The notes beneath the pieces are model-generated. The model was not told the origin of the DNA and did not search any database. It saw nothing but the letters and a program-made list of their open reading frames with translations. A stretch of DNA of 19,669 nt from an uncultured Clostridia bacterium (GTDB lineage Bacteria > Bacillota > Clostridia > TANB77 > CAG-508), in assembly GCA_934154515.1 (NCBI GenBank), contig CAKPGD010000021.1, positions 1 through 19,669 of the forward strand. Direction: 5' to 3'. The translations under genes were made by a program, and so were the position numbers. Every line of letters starts with the position of its first letter. The stretch's first letter is position 1. Shown here piece by piece: positions 1 to 5,015 of the stretch.

Positions 1-72
1 TTAGACAACTTTAAAGATGAGTTAATAAGAGAAAATATAAAAAGAAATGGAGGTACTAAAGAGAATGACTAA
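1..72 (+). CDS. C-terminal fragment of an upstream gene (partial)
   Basis: The window opens inside a reading frame (frame 1) that reads 23 residues and stops at TAA 70-72. The residues are charged and hydrophilic (begins LDNFKDELIREN, ends GGTKEND) and match no family I can name. Its last codons carry the GGAGGT ribosome binding site (49-54) of the next gene, and the two genes overlap by 8 bases, as in a translationally coupled operon. Too little is visible to assign a function. Confidence 0.5.
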   Translation, partial: LDNFKDELIRENIKRNGGTKEND

Positions 73-541
73 AGAACAATTAATTTTATTATTAAAGAAT
101 TATAAAGAGAATAAGGCAAAATTAAAGTTAAAGCTAAGAGAGAAAGAAAGTATATTAAGAAAAATAGAAAGTCTTAAAAATGTATCCTTGTCTGTTACAA
201 GCTATGAAGAAAATAGCGATATACATAGCAAAAATATAATAACAGATAAAGTAGGAAATAAGGCAAGTGATAATTTAGATATAGAAGCGGATTTAAAAAT
301 AGAGCTAGAAAAAATAGAAAATGAAATAAAAGAATTAAGTTTAAAAGTAGAAGATGTAGAAATCCGTCTTGAAGGATTAAAATATAAAGAAAGAGAAATA
401 CTAACGGCATATTATATAGAAGGAAGAAGTCCAATTGAAATAGGAAAAGAATTGTATTTTAGATTATTTAGTCAGACACGTTCAGAAAGAACTATACAAA
501 AAATTATAGAAAGAGCAACTGAAAAAATATCAAAATTCTAA
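65..541 (+). CDS. Phage late transcription regulator, ArpU/RinA-like (sigma-70 region 4-like HTH)
   Basis: A 158-residue protein. Residues 1-40 and 75-105 are Lys/Glu-rich and look like coiled coil. Residues about 105-155 (YKEREILTAYYIEGRSP... then ERTIQKIIERATEKI) have the look of a sigma-70 region 4 helix-turn-helix, as in the ArpU/RinA/LtrC-type activators that switch on packaging and structural genes of Firmicutes phages. I chose ATG 65 because GGAGGT (49-54) lies 10 bases ahead of it; an in-frame ATG at 47 overlaps that site and has no ribosome binding site of its own. It overlaps the end of the upstream frame. Just after it, and starting at its stop codon, are four direct repeats and a TATAAT, the expected target of such a protein. 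Family assignment comes from position and the C-terminal pattern, not from a search. Confidence 0.7.
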   Translation: MTKEQLILLLKNYKENKAKLKLKLREKESILRKIESLKNVSLSVTSYEENSDIHSKNIITDKVGNKASDNLDIEADLKIELEKIENEIKELSLKVEDVEIRLEGLKYKEREILTAYYIEGRSPIEIGKELYFRLFSQTRSERTIQKIIERATEKISKF

Positions 542-582
542 AATGTCGCAAAAATTTCGTTAAAATTTCGTGTTTTCTTCGT
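540..582 (+). promoter_or_regulatory. Four tandem 11-bp direct repeats, probable activator site of the late promoter
   Basis: The repeats start at 540 (aaaatgtcgc), 551 (aaaatttcgt), 562 (aaaatttcgt) and 573 (ttttcttcgt). All are spaced exactly 11 bp, so they lie on one face of the helix. Two are identical and the outer two are degenerate. The array ends about 22 bp before a TATAAT and takes the place of a normal -35 box, which is absent. I infer that the late regulator encoded just upstream binds here. Confidence 0.55.
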
Positions 583-616
583 AGTTTTTAACTTTTAACT
601 ATAATATAATTATAAT
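582..616 (+). promoter_or_regulatory. Putative activator-dependent late promoter
   Basis: TATAAT occurs at 605-610 and again at 611-616. There is no TTGACA-like box 16-18 bp upstream (the sequence there is tagttt), which fits a promoter that needs an activator. A start near 617 would begin the transcript at the base of the long hairpin at 615-667. Sequence evidence only. Confidence 0.45.
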
Positions 617-667
617 AGCAATAAAAGAAAAAAAGCACCGAGAAACTAATCTTTCTTTTATTGTTAT
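615..667 (+). ncRNA. 5' hairpin of the structured leader
   Basis: Bases 615-630 pair with 652-667: about 16 bp, including 12 consecutive Watson-Crick pairs from C619-G663 to A630-T652 and one G-U at 618/664. The 21-base loop 631-651 contains agcacc. It sits where transcription from the TATAAT would start. A second, smaller helix follows: agcac 676-680 with gtgct 705-709, enclosing ggct/agcc 691-694/698-701. There is no open frame of note in this stretch. Confidence 0.5.
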
Positions 668-716
668 GAATTTGAAGCACAGTCAGAAATGGCTCATAGC
701 CCAAGTGCTAATATAT

Positions 717-818
717 ATTGAAGATAGTGTAAAGGTAGCACACCAGAATAGGTTATTTACTAATAGTAAATGTACATTTTGGAGGAATAAAGGGTTCGAT
801 TCCCCTTCTTCGATGCCA
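717..818 (+). tRNA. tRNA-like structure with 8-bp acceptor, encoded CCA and elongated anticodon arm
   Basis: Acceptor: 717-724 pairs with 807-814 (8 bp, one G-U), then discriminator G815 and CCA 816-818. T725 and A726 take the place of U8 and A9. D-arm: gtgt 727-730 with acac 740-743 and canonical loop aaaggtagc. T-arm: canonical loop ttcgatt 795-801 closed by G-C pairs 792-794/802-804, with one A-C mismatch at 791/805. Between them 744-749 pairs with 776-781, then an internal loop, then a 5-bp stem 755-759/767-771 with a 7-base tip loop ctaatag (U33-like T, purine 37, anticodon position AAT). The middle arm is therefore far longer than in a normal tRNA, and an AAU anticodon is not usual for bacterial isoleucine tRNA. 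It may be a non-decoding tRNA mimic, a degenerate tRNA or a domain of a larger RNA. Confidence 0.5.
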
Positions 819-861
819 AACGGCTAAAAAGTAGTAGTAATTGTAAAAATGCCGTATTATT

Positions 862-889
862 AAGAGTTAGATATATTCTAGCTCTTTTA
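862..889 (+). terminator. Terminator-like hairpin downstream of the tRNA-like domain
   Basis: aagagttaga (862-871) pairs with 877-886 (10 bp, one T-G at 867/881) around loop tatat, followed by ttttatt. It would end the RNA that starts near 617 at about 270 bases. A small helix acggc/gccgt (820-824/851-855) precedes it. If it acts as a terminator, the downstream genes need read-through, antitermination or another promoter. Confidence 0.5.
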
Positions 890-905
890 TTATGCAATTA
901 ATATG

Positions 906-1041
906 CTAGAAAGTTCAAAATATTTAATACTTTGTAAGTAGTGATATAACATAGAATGCAGATTGGCAAAAGTAGATGTAATTATCGAAAATAAGCCAAT
1001 TAGTTCTAGAGTGCAATATTCTATAACTATATCATTACTTA
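906..1041 (+). ncRNA. Nested structured element with possible pseudoknot ahead of the small genes
   Basis: Outer helix: 935-948 pairs with 1028-1041 (14 bp, one G-U). Inside it: 951-957 with 1018-1024 (7 bp), 958-960 with 1012-1014, and attggc 962-967 with gccaat 995-1000. In addition ctagaa 906-911, outside the outer helix, is the exact complement of ttctag 1004-1009 in an internal loop, which would make a pseudoknot. No gene is visible here. The next ribosome binding site (aaaggag 1054-1060) lies just after the helix and stays free. This could be a leader RNA, part of a larger ncRNA with the tRNA-like domain, or a protein-binding site. Confidence 0.45.
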
Positions 1042-1066
1042 GAGAGTATTAACAAAGGAGAAATAA

Positions 1067-1243
1067 ATGAACGAATTATATAAAAGAGAAATATGTATAA
1101 ATTGTGCTAATGAAAACTGTAAGAACAGAATAGAAACAAAGAGCACACAAGACTTATGTATAGAACAAATATATACAGAAACAACAATAAAGTGTAAAGA
1201 CTTTATATGCAAGAATAAAAGAAAGAAAAAGCAAGGGTGGTAG
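1067..1243 (+). CDS. Small Cys-rich protein (58 aa), unknown function
   Basis: ATG 1067 follows AAAGGAG (1054-1060) at good spacing, and TAG is at 1241-1243. The protein is 58 residues with cysteines at about 10, 13, 18, 31, 43 and 48 (CINCANENC near the N-terminus, then CIEQ, KCKDFIC) and a very basic tail ending KRKKKQGW. The paired cysteines suggest a zinc-binding mini-domain. I do not recognise a named family. It is followed after 3 bases by a second Cys-rich mini-gene, so the two are probably co-transcribed. Its position, in the small-gene block before HNH and terminase, is where siphophages of Firmicutes often carry short zinc-binding proteins. Confidence 0.6.
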   Translation: MNELYKREICINCANENCKNRIETKSTQDLCIEQIYTETTIKCKDFICKNKRKKKQGW

Positions 1244-1246
1244 AAT

Positions 1247-1381
1247 ATGAAAATAGAAGATATATTAAGAAGAACAGATATAGAAACATATAAGAACTTA
1301 AAATCAAAGTTCAATTATAAAGAGTGTATGAAGAGAAAATGTAAAGACTGCAAAAAGAAGAAAGAGTGCTTTAATGAATAA
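1247..1381 (+). CDS. Small Cys-rich protein (44 aa), unknown function
   Basis: ATG 1247 is preceded by a gggtgg-type site overlapping the end of the previous gene; TAA at 1379-1381. The 44 residues have a charged N-terminus (MKIEDILRRTDIETYKNL) and a C-terminal CMKRKCKDCKKKKEC segment (Cys 27, 32, 35, 41), which looks like a compact zinc knuckle with basic spacers and could contact nucleic acid. I know of no family. Coding is supported by the start, the ribosome binding site, tight spacing and the ordered cysteine pattern. Confidence 0.55.
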   Translation: MKIEDILRRTDIETYKNLKSKFNYKECMKRKCKDCKKKKECFNE

Positions 1382-1409
1382 GACTATTTTTTACTATTTT
1401 TTACAAAAA

Positions 1410-1436
1410 ACGACAATAAATATGTTATGATATAAT
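1410..1436 (+). promoter_or_regulatory. Promoter of the zinc-ribbon membrane protein gene
   Basis: TATAAT at 1431-1436, overlapping an extended -10-like TGTTATGAT (1423-1431). A weak -35 (GACA, 1412-1415) lies 15 bp upstream of TATAAT. The intergenic stretch 1382-1461 also has a tandem actatttttt repeat (1383-1402). The promoter position suits a gene expressed independently of the late operon. Confidence 0.5.
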
Positions 1437-1461
1437 CATTAATAAAAAAGGGGATGATTAT

Positions 1462-1710
1462 ATGAAATGTCCAAAATGTGGAAGTGAAAATGTAAATATT
1501 CAAGTAGTAAATGAGCAAAAATTAGTTACAAAACATCATGGTTTGATATGGTGGATTTGCATAGGGTGGTGGTGGATACCAGTAAAATGGCTATTCTTAA
1601 CTATACCTGCATTATTTGCAGCAATATTTATTGGAAAAAGAAAGAAAATAAAAAACACAACAAAGACAATGAGAGTTTGCCAAAATTGTGGATATCATTG
1701 GAAGAATTAA
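1462..1710 (+). CDS. Zinc-ribbon membrane protein (moron-type accessory gene)
   Basis: An 82-residue protein. The N-terminal CPKCGSEN (Cys3, Cys6) and C-terminal CQNCGYHW (Cys73, Cys76) form the two halves of a zinc ribbon. Between them residues about 28-57 are hydrophobic and Trp-rich (WWICIGWWWIPVKWLF...), one or two membrane passes, followed by a basic KRKKKIKN stretch. I recognise this as a small family seen repeatedly in Firmicutes genomes and prophages; its function is unknown to me. It has its own promoter upstream and its own hairpin terminator immediately after, unlike the coupled genes around it, so it is probably expressed from the lysogen. Ribosome binding site is AGGGG (1448-1452). 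An inverted repeat ataatcat/atgattat (1432-1439/1453-1460) flanks that site. Confidence 0.75.
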   Translation: MKCPKCGSENVNIQVVNEQKLVTKHHGLIWWICIGWWWIPVKWLFLTIPALFAAIFIGKRKKIKNTTKTMRVCQNCGYHWKN

Positions 1711-1730
1711 AGCACTTAGGTGCTTTTTTC
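1709..1730 (+). terminator. Rho-independent terminator after the zinc-ribbon gene
   Basis: aaagcac (1709-1715) pairs with gtgcttt (1720-1726) across a 4-base ttag loop and runs into a T-tract to 1729. It starts right at the stop codon. Confidence 0.75.
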
Positions 1731-1757
1731 TTTTGGATTTAAAAGGAGTGAATCAAA

Positions 1758-1913
1758 ATGTTAAAGATTATGTTATTAATTATATTAAGTCCATTAGCTA
1801 TATTATGTGGAATAGTAAGTATGACAATTATATATGAAATAGTAAATACAATTATAGACATGATAATAGATTATATAAGAACAATAAAAAATAGAGATGA
1901 TAATAAATGCTAA
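1758..1913 (+). CDS. Small membrane protein (51 aa)
   Basis: ATG 1758 follows AAAGGAG (1742-1748). The 51-residue product is almost one long hydrophobic segment: residues 4-40 are dominated by Ile, Leu, Val and Met, with Pro12 and Gly18, enough for one or two membrane spans, and a short polar tail (KNRDDNKC). Its stop at 1911-1913 overlaps the ATG of the HNH gene at 1907, so the two are likely translationally coupled. I do not recognise a family; it is too far from the lysis genes to call it a holin. Confidence 0.6.
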   Translation: MLKIMLLIILSPLAILCGIVSMTIIYEIVNTIIDMIIDYIRTIKNRDDNKC

Positions 1914-2290
1914 AGAGTTGTCGATATTGTGGTAAGATACATGATAGCAAGTATATATGCAAAGAAAAACCAAATAGAAAAAAAGAGGTAACAGAAGCGG
2001 ACAAATTTAGGTGGACAAGTTTGTGGCATAGAAAGAGAGAAGAAATAAAGAAACGAGACTTATATCTATGTCAGATATGTATTAGAGAATTATACAATAC
2101 AGTAACAAAGTATAACATGAATGAACTAAGTGTGCATCATAACATACCAATAAACGAAGAATATAATAGAAGATTAGACAATGACAATCTAATAACAGTA
2201 TGTAGTTATCATCATGAGATGTGTGAGAGTGGAGAGATACCACGAGAAGCGGTACAAAGAATAATAGATGAACAGGAGAATAGAGAATGA
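1907..2290 (+). CDS. HNH endonuclease, packaging-associated
   Basis: A 127-residue protein. CRYCGKIH at 5-12 and CQIC at 55-58 are zinc-binding pairs. The HNH core is LSVHHNIP (His77-His78), then LDNDNLITVCSYHHEMC (Asn94, Cys99, His102-His103, Cys106), which matches the beta-beta-alpha-metal fold. The usual length and the position just ahead of terminase match the HNH proteins that many cos-type HK97-like phages need, together with TerL, to cut at cos (established for HK97-like systems). It overlaps the previous gene by 7 bases and the next gene starts inside its stop. It lacks a strong ribosome binding site, so coupling to the upstream gene is likely. A free homing endonuclease is the alternative, but the context favours packaging. 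Confidence 0.85.
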   Translation: MLKSCRYCGKIHDSKYICKEKPNRKKEVTEADKFRWTSLWHRKREEIKKRDLYLCQICIRELYNTVTKYNMNELSVHHNIPINEEYNRRLDNDNLITVCSYHHEMCESGEIPREAVQRIIDEQENRE

Positions 2291-2661
2291 AGTATAGTGA
2301 TATGACAATAGAAGAAGCGGAAATCATACAGAAACATATTCAGTGTGAGATAATTTTCAATGGGGATAATAAAGAAATTATATTTAAAAATATTGAAGAA
2401 GGGTTACTAAAGATGTTTAAGTCAGTGTATAAAGTAGCTGAAGCAATAAAAAATACAATTGAAAAAATTATAACAACAATAAAAGAATATATTATAAAAT
2501 TATTTGATAAAAAGATAAGCAGAAAGAAGTTTATGAAGTTACTACAAAGTAAAGGAATACAAAGAAATGCAATAAATAATATAATAAAAAATAATAAAGA
2601 CAGATATACATTGTGGAGATATTTTACAAATATCCCCCCTACTATCAAAGGCAGAAAATAA
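2287..2661 (+). CDS. Hypothetical phage protein (124 aa)
   Basis: ATG 2287 overlaps the HNH stop (ATGA), with AGGAG at 2274-2278. The product has an acidic start (MKYSDMTIEEAEIIQ), a long amphipathic Lys/Ile helix at residues about 42-75 and a basic C-terminal part (KFMKLLQSKGIQRNAINNI) that could be a small helix-turn-helix; Trp110 and the last 14 residues are close to the C-run of the putative cos region. I do not recognise a family. It sits between the endonuclease and the small terminase, so a role in packaging is conceivable but not shown. Confidence 0.65.
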   Translation: MKYSDMTIEEAEIIQKHIQCEIIFNGDNKEIIFKNIEEGLLKMFKSVYKVAEAIKNTIEKIITTIKEYIIKLFDKKISRKKFMKLLQSKGIQRNAINNIIKNNKDRYTLWRYFTNIPPTIKGRK

Positions 2662-2712
2662 AAATAAATTTTTACACCGACTGCATACCTTTGCTTAAAA
2701 AAAATTCCCACA
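2634..2712 (+). other. Putative cos site region
   Basis: A C6 run at 2634-2639 (cccccct) is conspicuous in this AT-rich DNA. It is followed by an A/T tract ending aaatttttacaccgac (2658 onwards) and ttgcttaaaaaaaattccc up to about 2709. It lies between HNH and small terminase, where HK97-like phages of Firmicutes carry cos, and the C-run/tttttacaccg pattern is one I recognise from such sites. The C-run is inside the end of the preceding gene. Exact cut positions cannot be given. Confidence 0.45.
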
Positions 2713-2739
2713 TCAACAAAAAGAAAGGAGATGAGCAAT

Positions 2740-3324
2740 ATGCCAACACCAACGAAGCCATTTAAAGTATTAGCAACAGAGAAAAAATCACATAGAACAA
2801 AAGCTGAACTTAAGATGAGAGAAGAAGGAGAAAAGTCATTAAGTACAGATATAGAACTTAAAGAAAGAAAAGAAGTAAAGCAAAATAAAATAGCACATAA
2901 AGAATTTAAAAGAATAATACAACTATTAGAAAATATAGACAAGAATGATGCTATTTACGAAGTGGTTATAAATAGATATTGCTTACTTCAAGCGGAATGT
3001 TTTGATTTAGAAGAAAGAAGAGAAGAATGTTATAATTTAATATCAAAATTAAGAGAAGAAGAAAAAGAATTAATAGAAGAATTAAAGGACAGAGATGATA
3101 TAGAAGGATTATTAGATTATAAATTAGAATATGCAAAGTCATTAGCAAAAATGATGTCAACTATGTTATCAATAGATAAACAAGTACAAGCGAAGAGAAA
3201 AATGTTGTTAGATATTGAAAAAGAGAATGTTATGACAATAGCATCTGCATTAAGATGTATACCGAAAAAAGAAGATAAAGATGCAGACAATCCACTTCTA
3301 AAAGTATTACGAGGTGAAGCATAA
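2740..3324 (+). CDS. terS: Terminase small subunit, P27 family
   Basis: A 194-residue protein. The N-terminus MPTPTKPFKVLATEKKSHRT, followed by KAELKMREEGEKSL, is the typical start of P27-family small terminases. The rest is helical and highly charged: about 60-110 and 125-185 look like coiled coils that oligomerise and bind DNA. Start ATG 2740 is 9 bases after AAGGAG (2725-2730); the upstream in-frame ATG 2731 abuts the ribosome binding site and is too close. It recognises cos and hands the DNA to the large subunit. The stop overlaps the ATG of the large subunit (TAATG), so the two are translated together. The HNH + P27 TerS + TerL order indicates cos-type packaging. Confidence 0.85.
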   Translation: MPTPTKPFKVLATEKKSHRTKAELKMREEGEKSLSTDIELKERKEVKQNKIAHKEFKRIIQLLENIDKNDAIYEVVINRYCLLQAECFDLEERREECYNLISKLREEEKELIEELKDRDDIEGLLDYKLEYAKSLAKMMSTMLSIDKQVQAKRKMLLDIEKENVMTIASALRCIPKKEDKDADNPLLKVLRGEA

Positions 3325-5003
3325 TGTTATTAGAAAAAGCAAAAGAATATGCTCAAGATTGCATAATTGGAAAAGAAATAACAACGTTTGAAGTTAAAAC
3401 GCAATGTAAATGGTTTTTAGAAGATTTAGAAAAACAAAATAATGACTATTATCCATATTATTTTGATACAAAACAAATTGGAATAATTGAGGGCATTTTA
3501 AAATTATTGAATTTTGCAACTGGATTACATATTGTTGGCAAAAGTTTATACGAAGGTTTGGAAAATTTCCAAGCTTTTTTTATTGCTAATATTTTTGGGT
3601 GGAGATATAAGACTGATGCTAAAAAGTATAGGTATAGAGAAGTTGACTTATTTATACCTAGAAAGAATACAAAAACATTTTTAGCAGCACTAATATTTAT
3701 AATCTTAATGTTAACTGAAGATGATTATTCAGAATTTTATTCAATATGTCTAGACAGAGATTTGGCTGGTGAAGTAAAAAAAGCAATAGCACAAATTTTA
3801 AATGTAAGTCCATTAGTTGGTCAATACTTTAATATTCCAAAAACATTAAGTGGAAGATTAGAGTGCACATTGACACATAGTTTCTATCAACCAAGAACGG
3901 CAGAAGCAAATAGGAATAACTCAATAAAGCCGAGTGCGTTTATTGCAGATGAGTTTGGAGCAATGAAAGATAATTCGAATGTCGAAGCGATGAAGTCTGG
4001 GCAATTAAATATAAGAAATCCATTAATGTTTAGATTAACATCTGCTTATGCAGAAGATAAGTCAATAATGTTAGGAGAGCTTGATTATTTAAAGAAGATA
4101 TATAAAGGTCTTGAAACAGATGAAAGATTATTCACGTTGGTATATTATGCAACAGAAGAACATTTATGGGATGATATAGGACTTCAAATGGCTAATCCTT
4201 TAAGAGTTGAAGAAAACTACAATGAAATTCGAGATAATAGAAAAAAAGCACTAGCAAAGCCAGATGAAAGAGTAGAATTTTTAACAAAACATATGAACTA
4301 TTTCATGCCATCTAATTCAGGGGAAGAATTTATAACTTTAGATAAATTAAGATTATGCAAAAACACAAGAGGAGTATTTGATTGGAATGGAAAAGATGTT
4401 TATATAGGGTTAGACTTAGCAATGACAAATGACAACACATCTGTTTCGATGGTTACAATAGAAGAAGACATGATATTTGCAAAATCATGGGCATTTATTC
4501 CAGCAGGAAGGATAGAAGAAAAGAACCGCAGAGAAAGAACAGACTATAGAAGGTTTATAGAAGATGGAAGTTGTTTTGCTTGTGGTGAGGAAATTATATC
4601 ATATAGTTTTGTTGAAAAGTTTATTATGAATTTAGAAAAAGAATATGGAGTTCACATCGTACAGATAGGTTACGATAGATATAATTGTATTTCTACAGCG
4701 AATAAACTTCAAGAAGCAGGATATGAAACAGTTGAAGTTAAACAACATTCAAGTGTTTTACATCAACCAACAAAATTTTTACAAGAAAGTATATTACAAA
4801 GGAAATTCAGTTACGACGGTGACAGATTATATGAAATAAATTTCCAAAACGCAAAATGTACAGAAGATACTAACTTAAACAAATATGTTAATAAGAAGAA
4901 ATCAAGCGGAAAAGTCGATATGGTTGTAAGTACAATTATAGCGACTTATTTATTGCAACAAGAAATACTAAATGAAGACAATTTTGTATGTCAAAGTTTT
5001 TAG
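3324..5003 (+). CDS. terL: Terminase large subunit (ATPase/nuclease)
   Basis: A 559-residue protein with both functional halves. ATPase: a deviant Walker A IPRKNTKTF at about 111-119, Walker B AFIADEFG at 205-212 (Asp209, Glu210), and a coupling motif LTSAYAE around 238-244. Nuclease (RNase H-like): first aspartate in YIGLDLAMTNDN (Asp364), second in IGYDR (Asp451), third in KVDMVV (Asp532). This is the usual length and layout of the HK97-like Terminase_1 family. It drives DNA into the prohead and cuts at cos, acting with TerS and HNH. It begins within the TerS stop codon and ends in front of the portal ribosome binding site, which overlaps its TAG. CxxC at 417-420 is in the linker-to-nuclease region and is of unknown meaning. 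Confidence 0.95.
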   Translation: MLLEKAKEYAQDCIIGKEITTFEVKTQCKWFLEDLEKQNNDYYPYYFDTKQIGIIEGILKLLNFATGLHIVGKSLYEGLENFQAFFIANIFGWRYKTDAKKYRYREVDLFIPRKNTKTFLAALIFIILMLTEDDYSEFYSICLDRDLAGEVKKAIAQILNVSPLVGQYFNIPKTLSGRLECTLTHSFYQPRTAEANRNNSIKPSAFIADEFGAMKDNSNVEAMKSGQLNIRNPLMFRLTSAYAEDKSIMLGELDYLKKIYKGLETDERLFTLVYYATEEHLWDDIGLQMANPLRVEENYNEIRDNRKKALAKPDERVEFLTKHMNYFMPSNSGEEFITLDKLRLCKNTRGVFDWNGKDVYIGLDLAMTNDNTSVSMVTIEEDMIFAKSWAFIPAGRIEEKNRRERTDYRRFIEDGSCFACGEEIISYSFVEKFIMNLEKEYGVHIVQIGYDRYNCISTANKLQEAGYETVEVKQHSSVLHQPTKFLQESILQRKFSYDGDRLYEINFQNAKCTEDTNLNKYVNKKKSSGKVDMVVSTIIATYLLQQEILNEDNFVCQSF

Positions 5004-5015
5004 GAGGTGAGAAAA

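Noticed and set aside
691..701. ggctcatagcc as a second, methionine-type anticodon arm
   Set aside because: It is only a 4-bp hairpin with loop cat; no D- or T-arm belongs to it.
745..789. Reading the tRNA-like region as a normal tRNA with a 7-base anticodon loop closed by 745-749, including a possible CAT anticodon at 775-777
   Set aside because: No choice of loop next to the D-arm gives both a 5-bp stem and a T at position 33; the CAT option has an unpaired stem.
1548..1742. A 64-residue frame overlapping the zinc-ribbon gene
   Set aside because: It is a +2-frame shadow that ends inside the terminator and lacks a ribosome binding site.
2340..2942. A 200-residue minus-strand frame opposite the unknown gene and small terminase
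   Set aside because: Its Phe/Leu/Ile-rich translation is the complement of AT-rich coding sequence, it has no ribosome binding site and it crosses real genes; the same applies to the other minus-strand frames.
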